DNA of 64,000 nt, from the NCBI GenBank assembly GCA_024742285.1, contig JANSYR010000006.1, positions 186,001 through 250,000 on the forward strand, read 5' to 3'. The position numbers and the translations under genes were made by a program. Below, piece after piece: positions 52,562 through 60,773 of this stretch (position 1 is the first letter of the stretch; every line of letters begins with the position of its first letter). This DNA is from a bacterium. GTDB taxonomy: Bacteria; Myxococcota_A; UBA9160; UBA4427. The notes below the pieces were generated by a model, which did not search any database, had not been told where the DNA came from, and worked only from the letters and a program-made list of their open reading frames with translations.

Positions 52562-53086
52562 ATGCAGACTGCCCTCAAGATCACCGCAGGCCTCGTCGGC
52601 CTGATCGTTCTCGTCCTCGTCCTCTTCCTCGGCTACGCCCGGATCCACGACGGGCCGATCGCCATCGTCCCCGGCGGCCCCTTCGAGCGCGGCGAGCGCT
52701 ACACGGGCCCCGAGCCCGACTGGTCGTTCATGCGGACCCGCGACGAGGTCGAGTTCCAGCTCCTCGATCCCCCGCGTTCGCGGATCACCTGGGTCGCCGA
52801 GCACGAGAACAAGGTCTACATCGTGTCCGGCTACATGAACACGACCTTCGGCAAGATCTGGAAGCAGTGGCCCCACGAGGTCGAGAAGGACAACCGGATC
52901 CTGCTCCGGGTCGACGACACGATCTACGAGCGGCAGCTCGTCCGGATCATGGAAGGGCCCATGGTCGCGCCCGTCCTCCAGATGATCGCGGACAAGTACC
53001 TGCCGGAGGGCACGAGCCTCGGCGACCCGGACACCGCGATCGCGAACGGCGACGCCTGGCTCTACGAAGTCGCGCCGCGCGGCTAG
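52562..53086 (+). CDS. Membrane-anchored protein of unknown function, paralogue of the 12033 lipoprotein
   Basis: A 174-residue protein with one N-terminal membrane helix (residues 5-26) and an exported domain. It shares with the 12033-12452 lipoprotein the blocks GPxxxVPGGxF, DWSF, VEF, VYI and RVDDTIYER. In this copy the anchor is a helix rather than a lipid, and an extra C-terminal stretch (KYLPEGTSLGDPDTAIANGDAWL in part) follows. Function unknown. It starts 17 bases before the Rieske oxygenase gene and is probably co-transcribed. The 274-bp gap before it has no gene visible. Confidence 0.75.
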   Translation: MQTALKITAGLVGLIVLVLVLFLGYARIHDGPIAIVPGGPFERGERYTGPEPDWSFMRTRDEVEFQLLDPPRSRITWVAEHENKVYIVSGYMNTTFGKIWKQWPHEVEKDNRILLRVDDTIYERQLVRIMEGPMVAPVLQMIADKYLPEGTSLGDPDTAIANGDAWLYEVAPRG

Positions 53087-53103
53087 GACAGAAGGGTCGC
53101 GCC

Positions 53104-54213
53104 ATGCCGAACGCCTCCCTCGATCCCACCGATTTCGCCTCGGCCCTCGCCCCGCTCGGTGAGGCGACGACGCTCCCCGCCCGCGCGTATACCGACGAAG
53201 CCATCTACGCCGAAGAAGTCGAGCGACTCTTCCGGGGGGAATGGCTCTGCGCCGGGCGCGTGGAGCAGGTCGCGAATCCGGGCGACTACCTGAGCCTCGA
53301 TCTCCTGGGGGACCGGCTCGTCGTCGTGCGCGACAAGACCGGCGGGATCCGCGTCCTGTCCCGGATCTGCCGCCATCGCGCCGCCGAGCTGGTGAACGGA
53401 TCCGGGAACACGCGCTCGTTCCAGTGCCCCTACCACCTCTGGACCTACGGCCTCGACGGCGAGCTGATCGGCGCGCCGCACATGGAGGCGGTGCCGGGCT
53501 TCGACGCCTCGACGTGTGCGCTCCCGGAGATCCGGTCGGAGATCTGGGAGGGCTTCGTGTTCGTGAACCTCGACGGCGAAGCCGAGCCGCTCGGCCCGAG
53601 GCTCGCGCCGCTGTCGACGCTGCTCGCCGACTACCGGATCGGGGAGCTCGTCGCCGAGGAGACCGCGACCTTCGACTCGCCCTTCAACTGGAAGGTCCTC
53701 GTGGACAATTTCATGGAGGCCTACCATCACATCGCGACCCACGCGGACACCCTCCAGCCGATCCTCCCCGCCACCCGCTCGCACGTCACCGACAGCGAGG
53801 GGCCCTACTCGGTCCTCGTGATGCCGACGAACGAGGACGGCGAGGCGATCATGCCGAAGCAGTCGCTCCCGGGGCTCTCGGACGAGGAGCAACCCGGGCT
53901 GATCGCCGCCGTCGTCTTCCCCTTCCATCTCTTCGCCCCGGGCCCGAACAGCATGGCCTGGTACCAGTTCCTGCCGGAGAGCGTCGACCGCTTCACGCTC
54001 CGCATCTACGACTGCGTTCCGAAGGACCTGTCCGAGGAGGCCCGCGCCCAGTCGCACGCGATCCTCAAGGTCATCCACGAGCAGGACATCGGCGCCTGCG
54101 AGGCCGTGATGGCCGGGCTCACGAGCGGACGCTTCGAGCGCGGGCCCCTCGCGCTCCTCGAGAAGTCGATCTGGCAGTTCAACCAGTGGTGGTGCGAACG
54201 GATGCTCCGTTAG
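53104..54213 (+). CDS. Rieske-type aromatic ring-hydroxylating oxygenase, alpha subunit
   Basis: A 369-residue oxygenase alpha subunit. The Rieske [2Fe-2S] ligands are Cys89, His91 (CRHRAAEL), Cys108 and His111 (CPYHLW). The catalytic domain has WKVLVDNFMEAYHHIATH with the mononuclear iron histidines. It is shorter than naphthalene dioxygenases and resembles the choline/carnitine/vanillate-type single-component group, which act with a separate reductase. No reductase or beta subunit is adjacent. Start ATG 53104 gives the standard N-terminal helix; a KGG-like AAGGG site precedes it. Confidence 0.92.
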   Translation: MPNASLDPTDFASALAPLGEATTLPARAYTDEAIYAEEVERLFRGEWLCAGRVEQVANPGDYLSLDLLGDRLVVVRDKTGGIRVLSRICRHRAAELVNGSGNTRSFQCPYHLWTYGLDGELIGAPHMEAVPGFDASTCALPEIRSEIWEGFVFVNLDGEAEPLGPRLAPLSTLLADYRIGELVAEETATFDSPFNWKVLVDNFMEAYHHIATHADTLQPILPATRSHVTDSEGPYSVLVMPTNEDGEAIMPKQSLPGLSDEEQPGLIAAVVFPFHLFAPGPNSMAWYQFLPESVDRFTLRIYDCVPKDLSEEARAQSHAILKVIHEQDIGACEAVMAGLTSGRFERGPLALLEKSIWQFNQWWCERMLR

Positions 54214-54337
54214 GCGGATCGGACCCGCTCGCTCGCGGCCGGCGCACGCGAAGGGACGGTTCGCGACGAGACGCCGCGTTGTCGAGGACGAAGCGGATGC
54301 CTACACTTCGGCTTTCGCCGCTTCGGAGACGCCGCGC

Positions 54338-54937
54338 ATGCCGCGCAAGATCATCGGAATCGCCCTCTTCCTGCTGGGCCTCACGGTCTTCCTGATCCGT
54401 CTCCAGCACGAGGGGCCCTATTTCCTTCCCGAGGGCGGCAATCTCGTCGGAGGCCTGCTCGCCCTCGCGTGCGGCGCGCTGATCTTCTTCGACGTCCTGC
54501 CCTCGGAAGGCGGAGGCGGAGTCGCGCAGGGTGCGCTCCTGCTGACGAGCCTCCTCGCGCTCTACCTGGCCGCTTTCGCGACCCTCGCAGAAGTCGAGGA
54601 GGTCGTCGTCGTCCGGCCCGGCTGTGGCGAGACCCGGGGTGGCGCGCTCAGGCTCTGGGTGATCGACGACGACGGGGCGATCTGGGCGACGATGGGGCGA
54701 GACAAGGCCAAACGCAACGGGATCTCGACGGCCCGGACCGTCACGCTCCTGCGAGGCGGCGAGGAAGCCTGCGTCGTCGCCGCCGTCATCGATGACGAGC
54801 GACTCGTCGAGCACGTGTCGCTCCTCCGGGAGGACAAGTACGCGGCGGAGCGGATCGCCGTCGCCCTCGGCATCTTCGGCGACGACCGCTTCGAATCGAA
54901 CGTGGCGCTCCGGATGGGCCCGCTGGCCACGCCCTGA
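54338..54937 (+). CDS. Membrane protein of unknown function
   Basis: A 199-residue protein with about three N-terminal membrane helices (residues 5-22, 34-53 and 61-84) and a C-terminal beta-rich domain containing RLWVIDDDGAIWATMGRDKAKRN split by a turn, then VTLLRGG. The domain suggests a small split barrel facing the cytoplasm or periplasm, but no family was recognised. GGAGAC is upstream of ATG 54338. It is 124 bases after the Rieske gene and 19 before the RNA ligase-like gene. Confidence 0.65.
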   Translation: MPRKIIGIALFLLGLTVFLIRLQHEGPYFLPEGGNLVGGLLALACGALIFFDVLPSEGGGGVAQGALLLTSLLALYLAAFATLAEVEEVVVVRPGCGETRGGALRLWVIDDDGAIWATMGRDKAKRNGISTARTVTLLRGGEEACVVAAVIDDERLVEHVSLLREDKYAAERIAVALGIFGDDRFESNVALRMGPLATP

Positions 54938-54956
54938 GCCGTCGAGCCCGTCACTC

Positions 54957-55517
54957 GTGGCCAACTGGTTCATCGCCCTTCCCGTCGCCCCCGGCGCCTG
55001 GTTCGAAGCCCTCCGCGCGCCCCCCGACGCCGTTCGCCCCTTCCACCCGGACGACCTGCACGCGACCGTCGCCTTTCTCGGCGCCGTCGGAGCCTCCCGC
55101 GCGCGGCGTGCCTTCGACGCGCTCCGCGACGAGAGGATTCCGCCGCGAGAGATCACCCTCGGTCGCATCGTCCCGATGGGGCCCCCGAAGCGGTGGAGCG
55201 CCCTGTCCGCCGAGATCTTCGACGCGGGCGAGCCGACCCCCGGTCTGGCGGACCTGCTCACGGGCCCGCGTGATCGCGGCCGTGCGGCGGCGGACGTGCC
55301 GGCGGAGAGCCGGCCGATGCGCCCCCACGTGACCCTGGGCCGGGTGCGACGGCGCGCAGGAGGCGCGGAGCGCAAGGCGGGGCTCGCCTGGTCGCAGGCG
55401 GTCGGCGAGATCGGTGCGACGGTCCTGGTCGACCGACTCGCCCTCTACACGCGCGCGCCGAGCGCGGCGGCGCAGACCTTCACGATCGTCGAAGAGCGCC
55501 CCCTCGACGGCCCGTGA
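54957..55517 (+). CDS. thpR: RNA 2',3'-cyclic phosphodiesterase (2H family, ThpR-like)
   Basis: A 186-residue 2H phosphoesterase with both defining H-x-T motifs, HATVAFLG and HVTLGRV, about 80 residues apart. The opening WFIALPV and closing VDRLALYTR are standard for ThpR/LigT proteins, which hydrolyse 2',3'-cyclic phosphates and can ligate 2'-5' RNA in vitro. The start is GTG 54957; no strong ribosome site is seen, and translation may be coupled to the upstream membrane gene. Its stop is 1 base from the convergent autotransporter stop. Confidence 0.9.
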   Translation: MANWFIALPVAPGAWFEALRAPPDAVRPFHPDDLHATVAFLGAVGASRARRAFDALRDERIPPREITLGRIVPMGPPKRWSALSAEIFDAGEPTPGLADLLTGPRDRGRAAADVPAESRPMRPHVTLGRVRRRAGGAERKAGLAWSQAVGEIGATVLVDRLALYTRAPSAAAQTFTIVEERPLDGP

Positions 55518-55518
55518 C

Positions 55519-58500
55519 CTACCAGACGATCCGACCGCCCGCGCTGATCGTGTTCTCGACGAGGTCGTCTCCGAAACGGCCTCGCCAGTCGAAGAAGAGG
55601 TTCGCGTTGGTCGTGAAGCCGACGTCCCAACCGAGCGCGATCTCGCCGAGATCGGTGGGGCCCTCGGCGCCATCGACGGTGAAGGCGCCGAGCCCGGCGG
55701 CGGGGGCGCTCGCGAAGGCGCCGGAGACCTCACGCTCGGTGTCCCCCCACTCCCGGCTCCAGAGGGCCCGGAAGCGGGGTCGGAACCAGATGTTCTCGTC
55801 CATGCGTCGCTCGCCCTGCAGCCGAACGCCGAGGGAGGTCAGGATCGAGTCGATCTCCTGCTCTTCCACGCGAACGGCGAGCGGACTCGATCCGCTCTCG
55901 TCGAACGCGTCCCAGCGGACGCCGGTCCAGGCCAGGCTCGCGAGCGGCGCGATCTCGACCGCGCCGGGGAGATCGAAGCCCCGGGTCAGCTCGACGAAGA
56001 CCCCGTAGACCTCGCCTTCGAGCTCGCCGTCGACCCGATCCGAGATCGATCCGACCGACAGCGTCCGCTCCGTGTCGATCCGCGACCATCCGGCGCGGGC
56101 GCCGACGAGGACTTCGACCGGCTCGCCGACGTAGGCGCCGTAGACCGTCCCCTCGACACCGCCGCCGTCGCCTTCGTTGTCGCCTTCGCTCGTGTCGTAC
56201 GCGTAGCTACCGCCCGAGAGCGCGAAGCCGAGCCGGACTGCTTCGCCGAGGGCGCGATCGGCTCCGACGAGGGGGCCCGCGCTCACGTAGTCGTATTCCC
56301 GAGCCTCGTTCGACGAGAGCTCGCCGAAGAGCCCGCTGGCCTCGATCCACGCCTGCCAGTCGGCTTCCTCGCGCGGCGGCCGCTCGCCGTCCGGCCCGGC
56401 CGCGCGCGACGTCGGCGACGCCGATACGCTCGGACGCGTCCGGCGCGGTCGCGGCGAGCCCTCGTCGCGCCCCACCCCGCCGATGCGCCGCAGCGCGAGG
56501 CGGTCGGAGATCCCGCGCCAGGTCCGCTGCGCATTGGCGAGCTGGATCTGCGTCCCCGCCGCGAGGTCATCCGGCGACACGCTCTCGAGCAGCCCATCCA
56601 CGTCCGCAACCCCGATGCCGGTGATCGCCTGCTGGTACTCCTCTTCCCGGGACATCGGAGCGAAGGTCTCCCCCAGGAATTCGTCGAGTTGGGCACCGAT
56701 CACGCGCCCGTTCGAGGTCGTTGCCTCCGTCTCGAGCATCGCTCCGCTCGGTGCCAGCGTGAGGCGAACCGTATTTCCGCCTTCGATCGTCTGGTTGATC
56801 ACGAAGAACAAGAGGGTCTGCTCAATGTCGAAGGCGCCGGTCACAGCCGCCCCGGTCACGACGTCCCACTGGTCCCCCGCCGAGGGGGTCCCGGTCGTCG
56901 GCTCGACCACGAGCACCGCGCCCGGCTGGATGTCGACGGCGCCGGTCGCCGCGAAGACGGTGCTGCGCAGGGCCCCACCGCCGGAACCCGGACTCGACAC
57001 TCCGACGGTGACGTGTGCGTCGGAGGAGAACGTGATCGGTCCGTTGACCGAGATCGTGTTGTCGAGGGTGCCGGTCGGATCGAAGTCCGCCGTCACGGTC
57101 GTGACGACGCCCGAGGACCCGTTGCCGACCGTGAGCCCCGCCCCGGTCAGGTCGGCGCCGTGGGCGAAGTGGAGACCGCCGCGGATCGCCTCGAAGGTGC
57201 CGGTGAAGGTCTGGTCGCCCGCGAGGGTGAGGACGCCGCCGCCGAGCTTGCGAACGGTGTGCGCCCCCGCCGAGAAGTTGCGGATCGTGTCGGCGTAGGT
57301 CGCGTTGCTCGCCTGGTCGAAGACGACCGCCGCCCCGCCGGCGAGTGCGATGTCCCCAGGAAGGTTCGACGTGTTTCCGACGAGGGTGCCCGCGAGGACG
57401 CGGGTCTCGCCGGTCTGGCTGTGGGTTCCGGTCAGCGTCGTGGTTCCGGCCCCGGCCTTCACGAAGACACCGGTCCCGCTGAAGTCGCCGGACCAGCGGA
57501 CGCCCACCGCGTCCCGCAGCGTGAACGTCGCCCCGTCGGCGGTCGCGTCGAATCGGAGCGAAGCAGCGGGGGTCGCCGCGATGTCGAGGACGAGGGCGCC
57601 GTCGCCGGCCCCGGCGCCCGGCCCATCGTTCACGTCGAAGGTGCCCGTGAAGCCGGAGGGATCGGCGGTGAAGGTGAGATCGTCCGCCTCCACGTCGATC
57701 GTGCCCGTGCCCGTCAGCACAGCGGACGAAGCGACCGTGCCGGCGACCGCGTCGAGCTCGAGGGTCGCGGTCGGACCGACGTCGAAATCGTGGCCGTTCA
57801 AGAGCTGGGTCGCACCGGCCCGGAGCGTCCCCTCCTCGATGTCGAAGTCGAGGGTCGAGGCGATCGTCGCGTTCGTGACGACGAGGGTGCCCGAACCGCG
57901 CTTCACGATCCCGGCGTTGCCGCCGCCGCTGCGCGAATCCGCGATGACCGGTCCGGTCGCGCCGAGGATGTCCGTCCCGGACGACTCGAACACGAGTCGC
58001 GCCGTCTTCGACGACGCATCCGGCGCGAGGTCGATCGTGCCCGCCCCCAAGGACCGGACCTCGCCGACGACGTCGCCGTCGTCGATCGTGAGGCCGCCTT
58101 CGAACGTGTTGATCCCGGTGAGCTGGATCTGCTGAATGCCCTCCTTGCGCAGGGCGCCCATCCCGACGATGTCCATCGTGAGGACCTGCTGGATCCGCTC
58201 GGAATCGAGCGTGAGCAGGCTGCCCGTCCCGAGCTCGATGTCGTCCCCCGACGTGCTGTCCAGGCCGGAGAGACCGACGTCGCGGAGGGTGACGTTCACG
58301 CCGTCCTGGATCTCGAGGAAGGCCGAACCGGCGGGTGCGAGAACGTCGATGACGCCCGTGTCCACGCTCGAGTTGTCGATCTCGAGATCCTGCGTGAAGA
58401 CGAGGGTCTCGCGCAGGCTGATCGTTTCGACCGCGTCCGGTGCACCCACCTGGACGTCGATCACGTCGCCCGGGCCCGCGTTGTCGATCTCGAAGCGGAG

Positions 58501-58605
58501 TGTGCCGTCGACGCTCGGGTCGGGATCTTCGAGCGAATCCACCACCTGGGCGAATCCGGGCGCAGCGCCCAGGACGAGGAGCGCGGAGGCGACGACTCGC
58601 TTCAC
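55519..58605 (-). CDS. Type V autotransporter adhesin-like protein
   Basis: A 1028-residue autotransporter. Residues 1-19 are a signal peptide (GFA-QVVD). Residues 20-690 form a beta-helical passenger with autotransporter-associated strand repeats, for example RKLGGGVLTLAGDQTF and KRGSGTLVVTNA. A linker with RRTRPSVSASP follows, and about 740-1028 is the 12-strand translocator barrel ending GGRIVW with the terminal aromatic. No protease or esterase motif is seen in the passenger, so an adhesin role is possible. GTG 58605 overlaps the MOSC stop (GTGA). Confidence 0.9.
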   Translation of the reverse strand: MKRVVASALLVLGAAPGFAQVVDSLEDPDPSVDGTLRFEIDNAGPGDVIDVQVGAPDAVETISLRETLVFTQDLEIDNSSVDTGVIDVLAPAGSAFLEIQDGVNVTLRDVGLSGLDSTSGDDIELGTGSLLTLDSERIQQVLTMDIVGMGALRKEGIQQIQLTGINTFEGGLTIDDGDVVGEVRSLGAGTIDLAPDASSKTARLVFESSGTDILGATGPVIADSRSGGGNAGIVKRGSGTLVVTNATIASTLDFDIEEGTLRAGATQLLNGHDFDVGPTATLELDAVAGTVASSAVLTGTGTIDVEADDLTFTADPSGFTGTFDVNDGPGAGAGDGALVLDIAATPAASLRFDATADGATFTLRDAVGVRWSGDFSGTGVFVKAGAGTTTLTGTHSQTGETRVLAGTLVGNTSNLPGDIALAGGAAVVFDQASNATYADTIRNFSAGAHTVRKLGGGVLTLAGDQTFTGTFEAIRGGLHFAHGADLTGAGLTVGNGSSGVVTTVTADFDPTGTLDNTISVNGPITFSSDAHVTVGVSSPGSGGGALRSTVFAATGAVDIQPGAVLVVEPTTGTPSAGDQWDVVTGAAVTGAFDIEQTLLFFVINQTIEGGNTVRLTLAPSGAMLETEATTSNGRVIGAQLDEFLGETFAPMSREEEYQQAITGIGVADVDGLLESVSPDDLAAGTQIQLANAQRTWRGISDRLALRRIGGVGRDEGSPRPRRTRPSVSASPTSRAAGPDGERPPREEADWQAWIEASGLFGELSSNEAREYDYVSAGPLVGADRALGEAVRLGFALSGGSYAYDTSEGDNEGDGGGVEGTVYGAYVGEPVEVLVGARAGWSRIDTERTLSVGSISDRVDGELEGEVYGVFVELTRGFDLPGAVEIAPLASLAWTGVRWDAFDESGSSPLAVRVEEQEIDSILTSLGVRLQGERRMDENIWFRPRFRALWSREWGDTEREVSGAFASAPAAGLGAFTVDGAEGPTDLGEIALGWDVGFTTNANLFFDWRGRFGDDLVENTISAGGRIVW

Positions 58606-59450
58606 TCCGGCTCCACCGCTTCGACCGGATCGCCGACCCGGATCTCACCAGGCTCGACGATCGCGCCGTAGATGCCGAGATTCCCGTCCGCCTCGGACAC
58701 GAGGTTCCGCATGACCTTCGGGTCCTTCGGCAGGTCCGCGAAGCCGTGGGTCGTCATCACGCATCGCGGACAGGTCATCGGTGCGTCGATCAGGACGGAG
58801 CCGATCCGTAGACGACGGCCGATCCAGGCCTGCTCGGGGAAACGGTCCGTGCTCTCCGCGTCGATCAGCAGGCTCGGTCGGAAGCGGCGATCGTCCATCA
58901 CCGAATCGGGCGCCGCCGCCGCGAGGGTGTCGATCGATTGACGTGTCATCACGAGCAGGGGCGCCAGGTCGACGAAGGGGCGATCCGGTCGCGTCATGTG
59001 CGCCATCAACGACTCGGGCGTCGTCGAGAAATCCGGGACCGGCTCCGCGTCCTTGCGCGCGAACATCGAGTTGAAGTCCGCCAGCGGATCTTCGGGCGTC
59101 TCGACCTCGTCCGGCGGCGGCGCGGCCTCGCCCATGCGGTGGAGCGAGACCGGGTGGTCGAGGGCCTTGGAGAGCTGCTCCGCGGCTTCGTCTGCGTCCG
59201 CCGCGAAGCGCGTGCCGTCGGGCAGCTCGATCTCGGGGACCGCGCCGCCCTGCCCTCCGATGCCGCGACAGCCCATCAGCGCGCCGAGCCGTTTGGCCGT
59301 GAAGAAGTCTCCGCGGCGCTCGTCGCGCACGGCCCAGCCGCGGTCGTCCGCGATGCCGAGCGGCCCGACGAGGGCGCGGTCGACGGACTCGCCCAGCATG
59401 CTCTTCACGGGATATCGGAAGAGCGATTCCACCGTGCCCAGTCGTCCCAC
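58602..59450 (-). CDS. MOSC-domain protein (YcbX/MARC-like)
   Basis: A 282-residue protein with an N-terminal MOSC_N beta barrel (YPVKSMLGE, DDRGWAVRDE, FTAKR) and a C-terminal MOSC domain (FRPSLLIDAE, GSVLIDAPMTCPRCVMTTHG) whose CPRCVMTT carries the molybdenum-binding Cys. Such proteins use molybdenum cofactor to reduce N-hydroxylated compounds. GTG 59450 is chosen for GGAGGG 4-5 bases upstream and a start just before LFRYPVKS. It overlaps the autotransporter start by four bases, an unexpected pair. Confidence 0.9.
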   Translation of the reverse strand: MGRLGTVESLFRYPVKSMLGESVDRALVGPLGIADDRGWAVRDERRGDFFTAKRLGALMGCRGIGGQGGAVPEIELPDGTRFAADADEAAEQLSKALDHPVSLHRMGEAAPPPDEVETPEDPLADFNSMFARKDAEPVPDFSTTPESLMAHMTRPDRPFVDLAPLLVMTRQSIDTLAAAAPDSVMDDRRFRPSLLIDAESTDRFPEQAWIGRRLRIGSVLIDAPMTCPRCVMTTHGFADLPKDPKVMRNLVSEADGNLGIYGAIVEPGEIRVGDPVEAVEPE

Positions 59451-59563
59451 AGGTCCCTCCTCGATGGCCCCGCGAGCGCTGGGGACCGAGAGCAGAGGTT
59501 GGGACGGGGGCGGGCCCGTCGCAAGGGACGGCGTCCGGGCGGGGCTCGCCCGGAGCGGGCCGC

Positions 59564-60328
59564 CTAGCGGTCGACGAGCCCCCGGAGCTTGCTCGAGAGC
59601 CGCGAGGTCGCCTTCGTGTGGATCTGACACACCCGCGACTCGGTGATGCCGAGGATGTTTCCGATCTCCTTCATGTTCAGGTCCTCGTAGTAGTAGAGGC
59701 TGACCACGAGGCGCTCCTTCTCCGGAAGCGAGTTGATCGTGTCCGAGATCACATGCTTCGTCTCCATCGACTTGAGCGAAGCGAAGGGGTTCTCGGCGGT
59801 GACGTCTTCGACGACGTCGGCGAAGGTCCCGGCGGTGTCGCCGTCGGAGTTCGTCCCGCGGACCTCCTCGAGGTTCACGAGCGAGATGCCACGCACCTGA
59901 TTGACCATCGTGTGGAACTTGTCGAGCTCGAGACCCAGGGAATCGGCGACCTCGTCCTCGCTGGCCGCGCGACCGAGGCGCTGCTCGACCTCGCTGTAGG
60001 CCTGGTCGAGCTTGCGGCCCTTCTGACGAACCGAGCGCGGCACCCAGTCGAGGGAACGGAGCTGGTCGAGGACGGCGCCCTTGATCCGGAACTCCGCGTA
60101 GGTCTTGAACTTGCACCCCTTGCTCGGATCGAACTTCTCGATCGCGTCCATCAGCCCGATCGCGCCCGTGCTGTAGAGATCGTCGAGGTCGATGTGGTTT
60201 GGCAGTCGGACCGCGAGGCGGTTCACGATGTATCGGATGAGCGGCTCGTGCTCGAGGACGACCTGTTCCTTGAGATCCTGCGGAATCGGTCCGCCTTCGA
60301 GTTGGGCCTGATCGAGAAGGGCTTCCAT
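59564..60328 (-). CDS. fliA: Sigma factor, FliA/WhiG (sigma-28) family
   Basis: A 254-residue group 3 sigma factor. Region 2 covers LIRYIVNRLAVRL to DDLYSTGAIGLMDAIEKFDPSKG, KFKTYAEFRIKGAVLDQLR (-10 recognition), region 3 includes AASEDEVADSLGL, and region 4 has LPEKERLVVSLYYYEDLNMKEIG and ITESRVCQIHTKA (-35 helix-turn-helix). FliA controls late flagellar and chemotaxis genes; no flagellar gene is in the window, so WhiG-like or other roles remain open. ATG 60328 fits the family; a longer frame from 60463 would start upstream of the sigma-54 site at 60421-60437 and is rejected. Confidence 0.92.
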   Translation of the reverse strand: MEALLDQAQLEGGPIPQDLKEQVVLEHEPLIRYIVNRLAVRLPNHIDLDDLYSTGAIGLMDAIEKFDPSKGCKFKTYAEFRIKGAVLDQLRSLDWVPRSVRQKGRKLDQAYSEVEQRLGRAASEDEVADSLGLELDKFHTMVNQVRGISLVNLEEVRGTNSDGDTAGTFADVVEDVTAENPFASLKSMETKHVISDTINSLPEKERLVVSLYYYEDLNMKEIGNILGITESRVCQIHTKATSRLSSKLRGLVDR

Positions 60329-60773
60329 ATCGGTGGTGTTCCTGGTCGCGCGGCGTGTCCCCTGCTCCTCCCCCAGGAGCTCGGGTCGAGGACCTCGCCG
60401 TCGTTTCGCGGAAGGTGAAAAGCACGCCGCGTGCCAAGCTGCCGAACTGAATGGGGGAAACACCGGGTTTTGCTCTCCGAAAGCGCCTTGTTCGCCGACG
60501 AGAGGCCGAATTCCCCTTCAACACCGGGATCTTTCGCGATCTGGAGGGAAACCGGCATTTTTCGCTTCAGTCGAATCCACCTCCGTCCCCGCTGCCGCGT
60601 CGGGCGTCGTGTTCCCGTCGCGAGTGACAGATCCTCGACGCCGGCGGCGCGCGATGTTCGGATCGGAACCTCCGCGCACGCCCGCGGACCGATCGGGCCC
60701 TTGGATCGTGGCTCCGGCGGCGGGCTGGGATAGCGTCGGGCCGACCCGGGTCACCCGGGCGGGGGGAGGATCG
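60329..60773. other. 445-bp intergenic region with repeats and lower GC
   Basis: No gene is seen here between the FliA-type and MFS genes. Bases 60420-60580 are visibly lower in GC than the surroundings. It holds the sigma-54 site at 60421-60437. AACACCGGG occurs twice, at 60459-60467 and 60520-60528, with a looser third copy near 60548 (GAAACCGGC). These may be activator sites for the sigma-54 promoter, since they lie 20-130 bases upstream of it on the minus strand. GACCCGGGTC near 60743-60752 is a perfect palindrome. Confidence 0.5.
60421..60437 (-). promoter_or_regulatory. Sigma-54 promoter for the FliA-type gene
   Basis: The minus strand reads TTGGCACGCGGCGTGCT. TGGCACG is a perfect -24 element, and GG and GC are separated by exactly 10 bases. 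The -12 element is GTGCT against the consensus TTGCT. It is 93 bases upstream of ATG 60328. This is the stronger of the two sigma-54 sites in the -24 element. Confidence 0.75.

Noticed and set aside
55414-58671. A 1085-codon plus-strand frame antisense to the autotransporter
   Set aside because: It has no domain or signal peptide, while the minus strand shows a signal peptide, passenger repeats and a translocator barrel.
60328-60463. A longer FliA protein starting at 60463
   Set aside because: That start lies upstream of the sigma-54 promoter and the extra 45 residues do not fit the family.
60542-60556. TGGAGGGAAACCGGC as another sigma-54 site
   Set aside because: Spacing of GG and GC is right, but both the -24 and -12 elements are otherwise poor.
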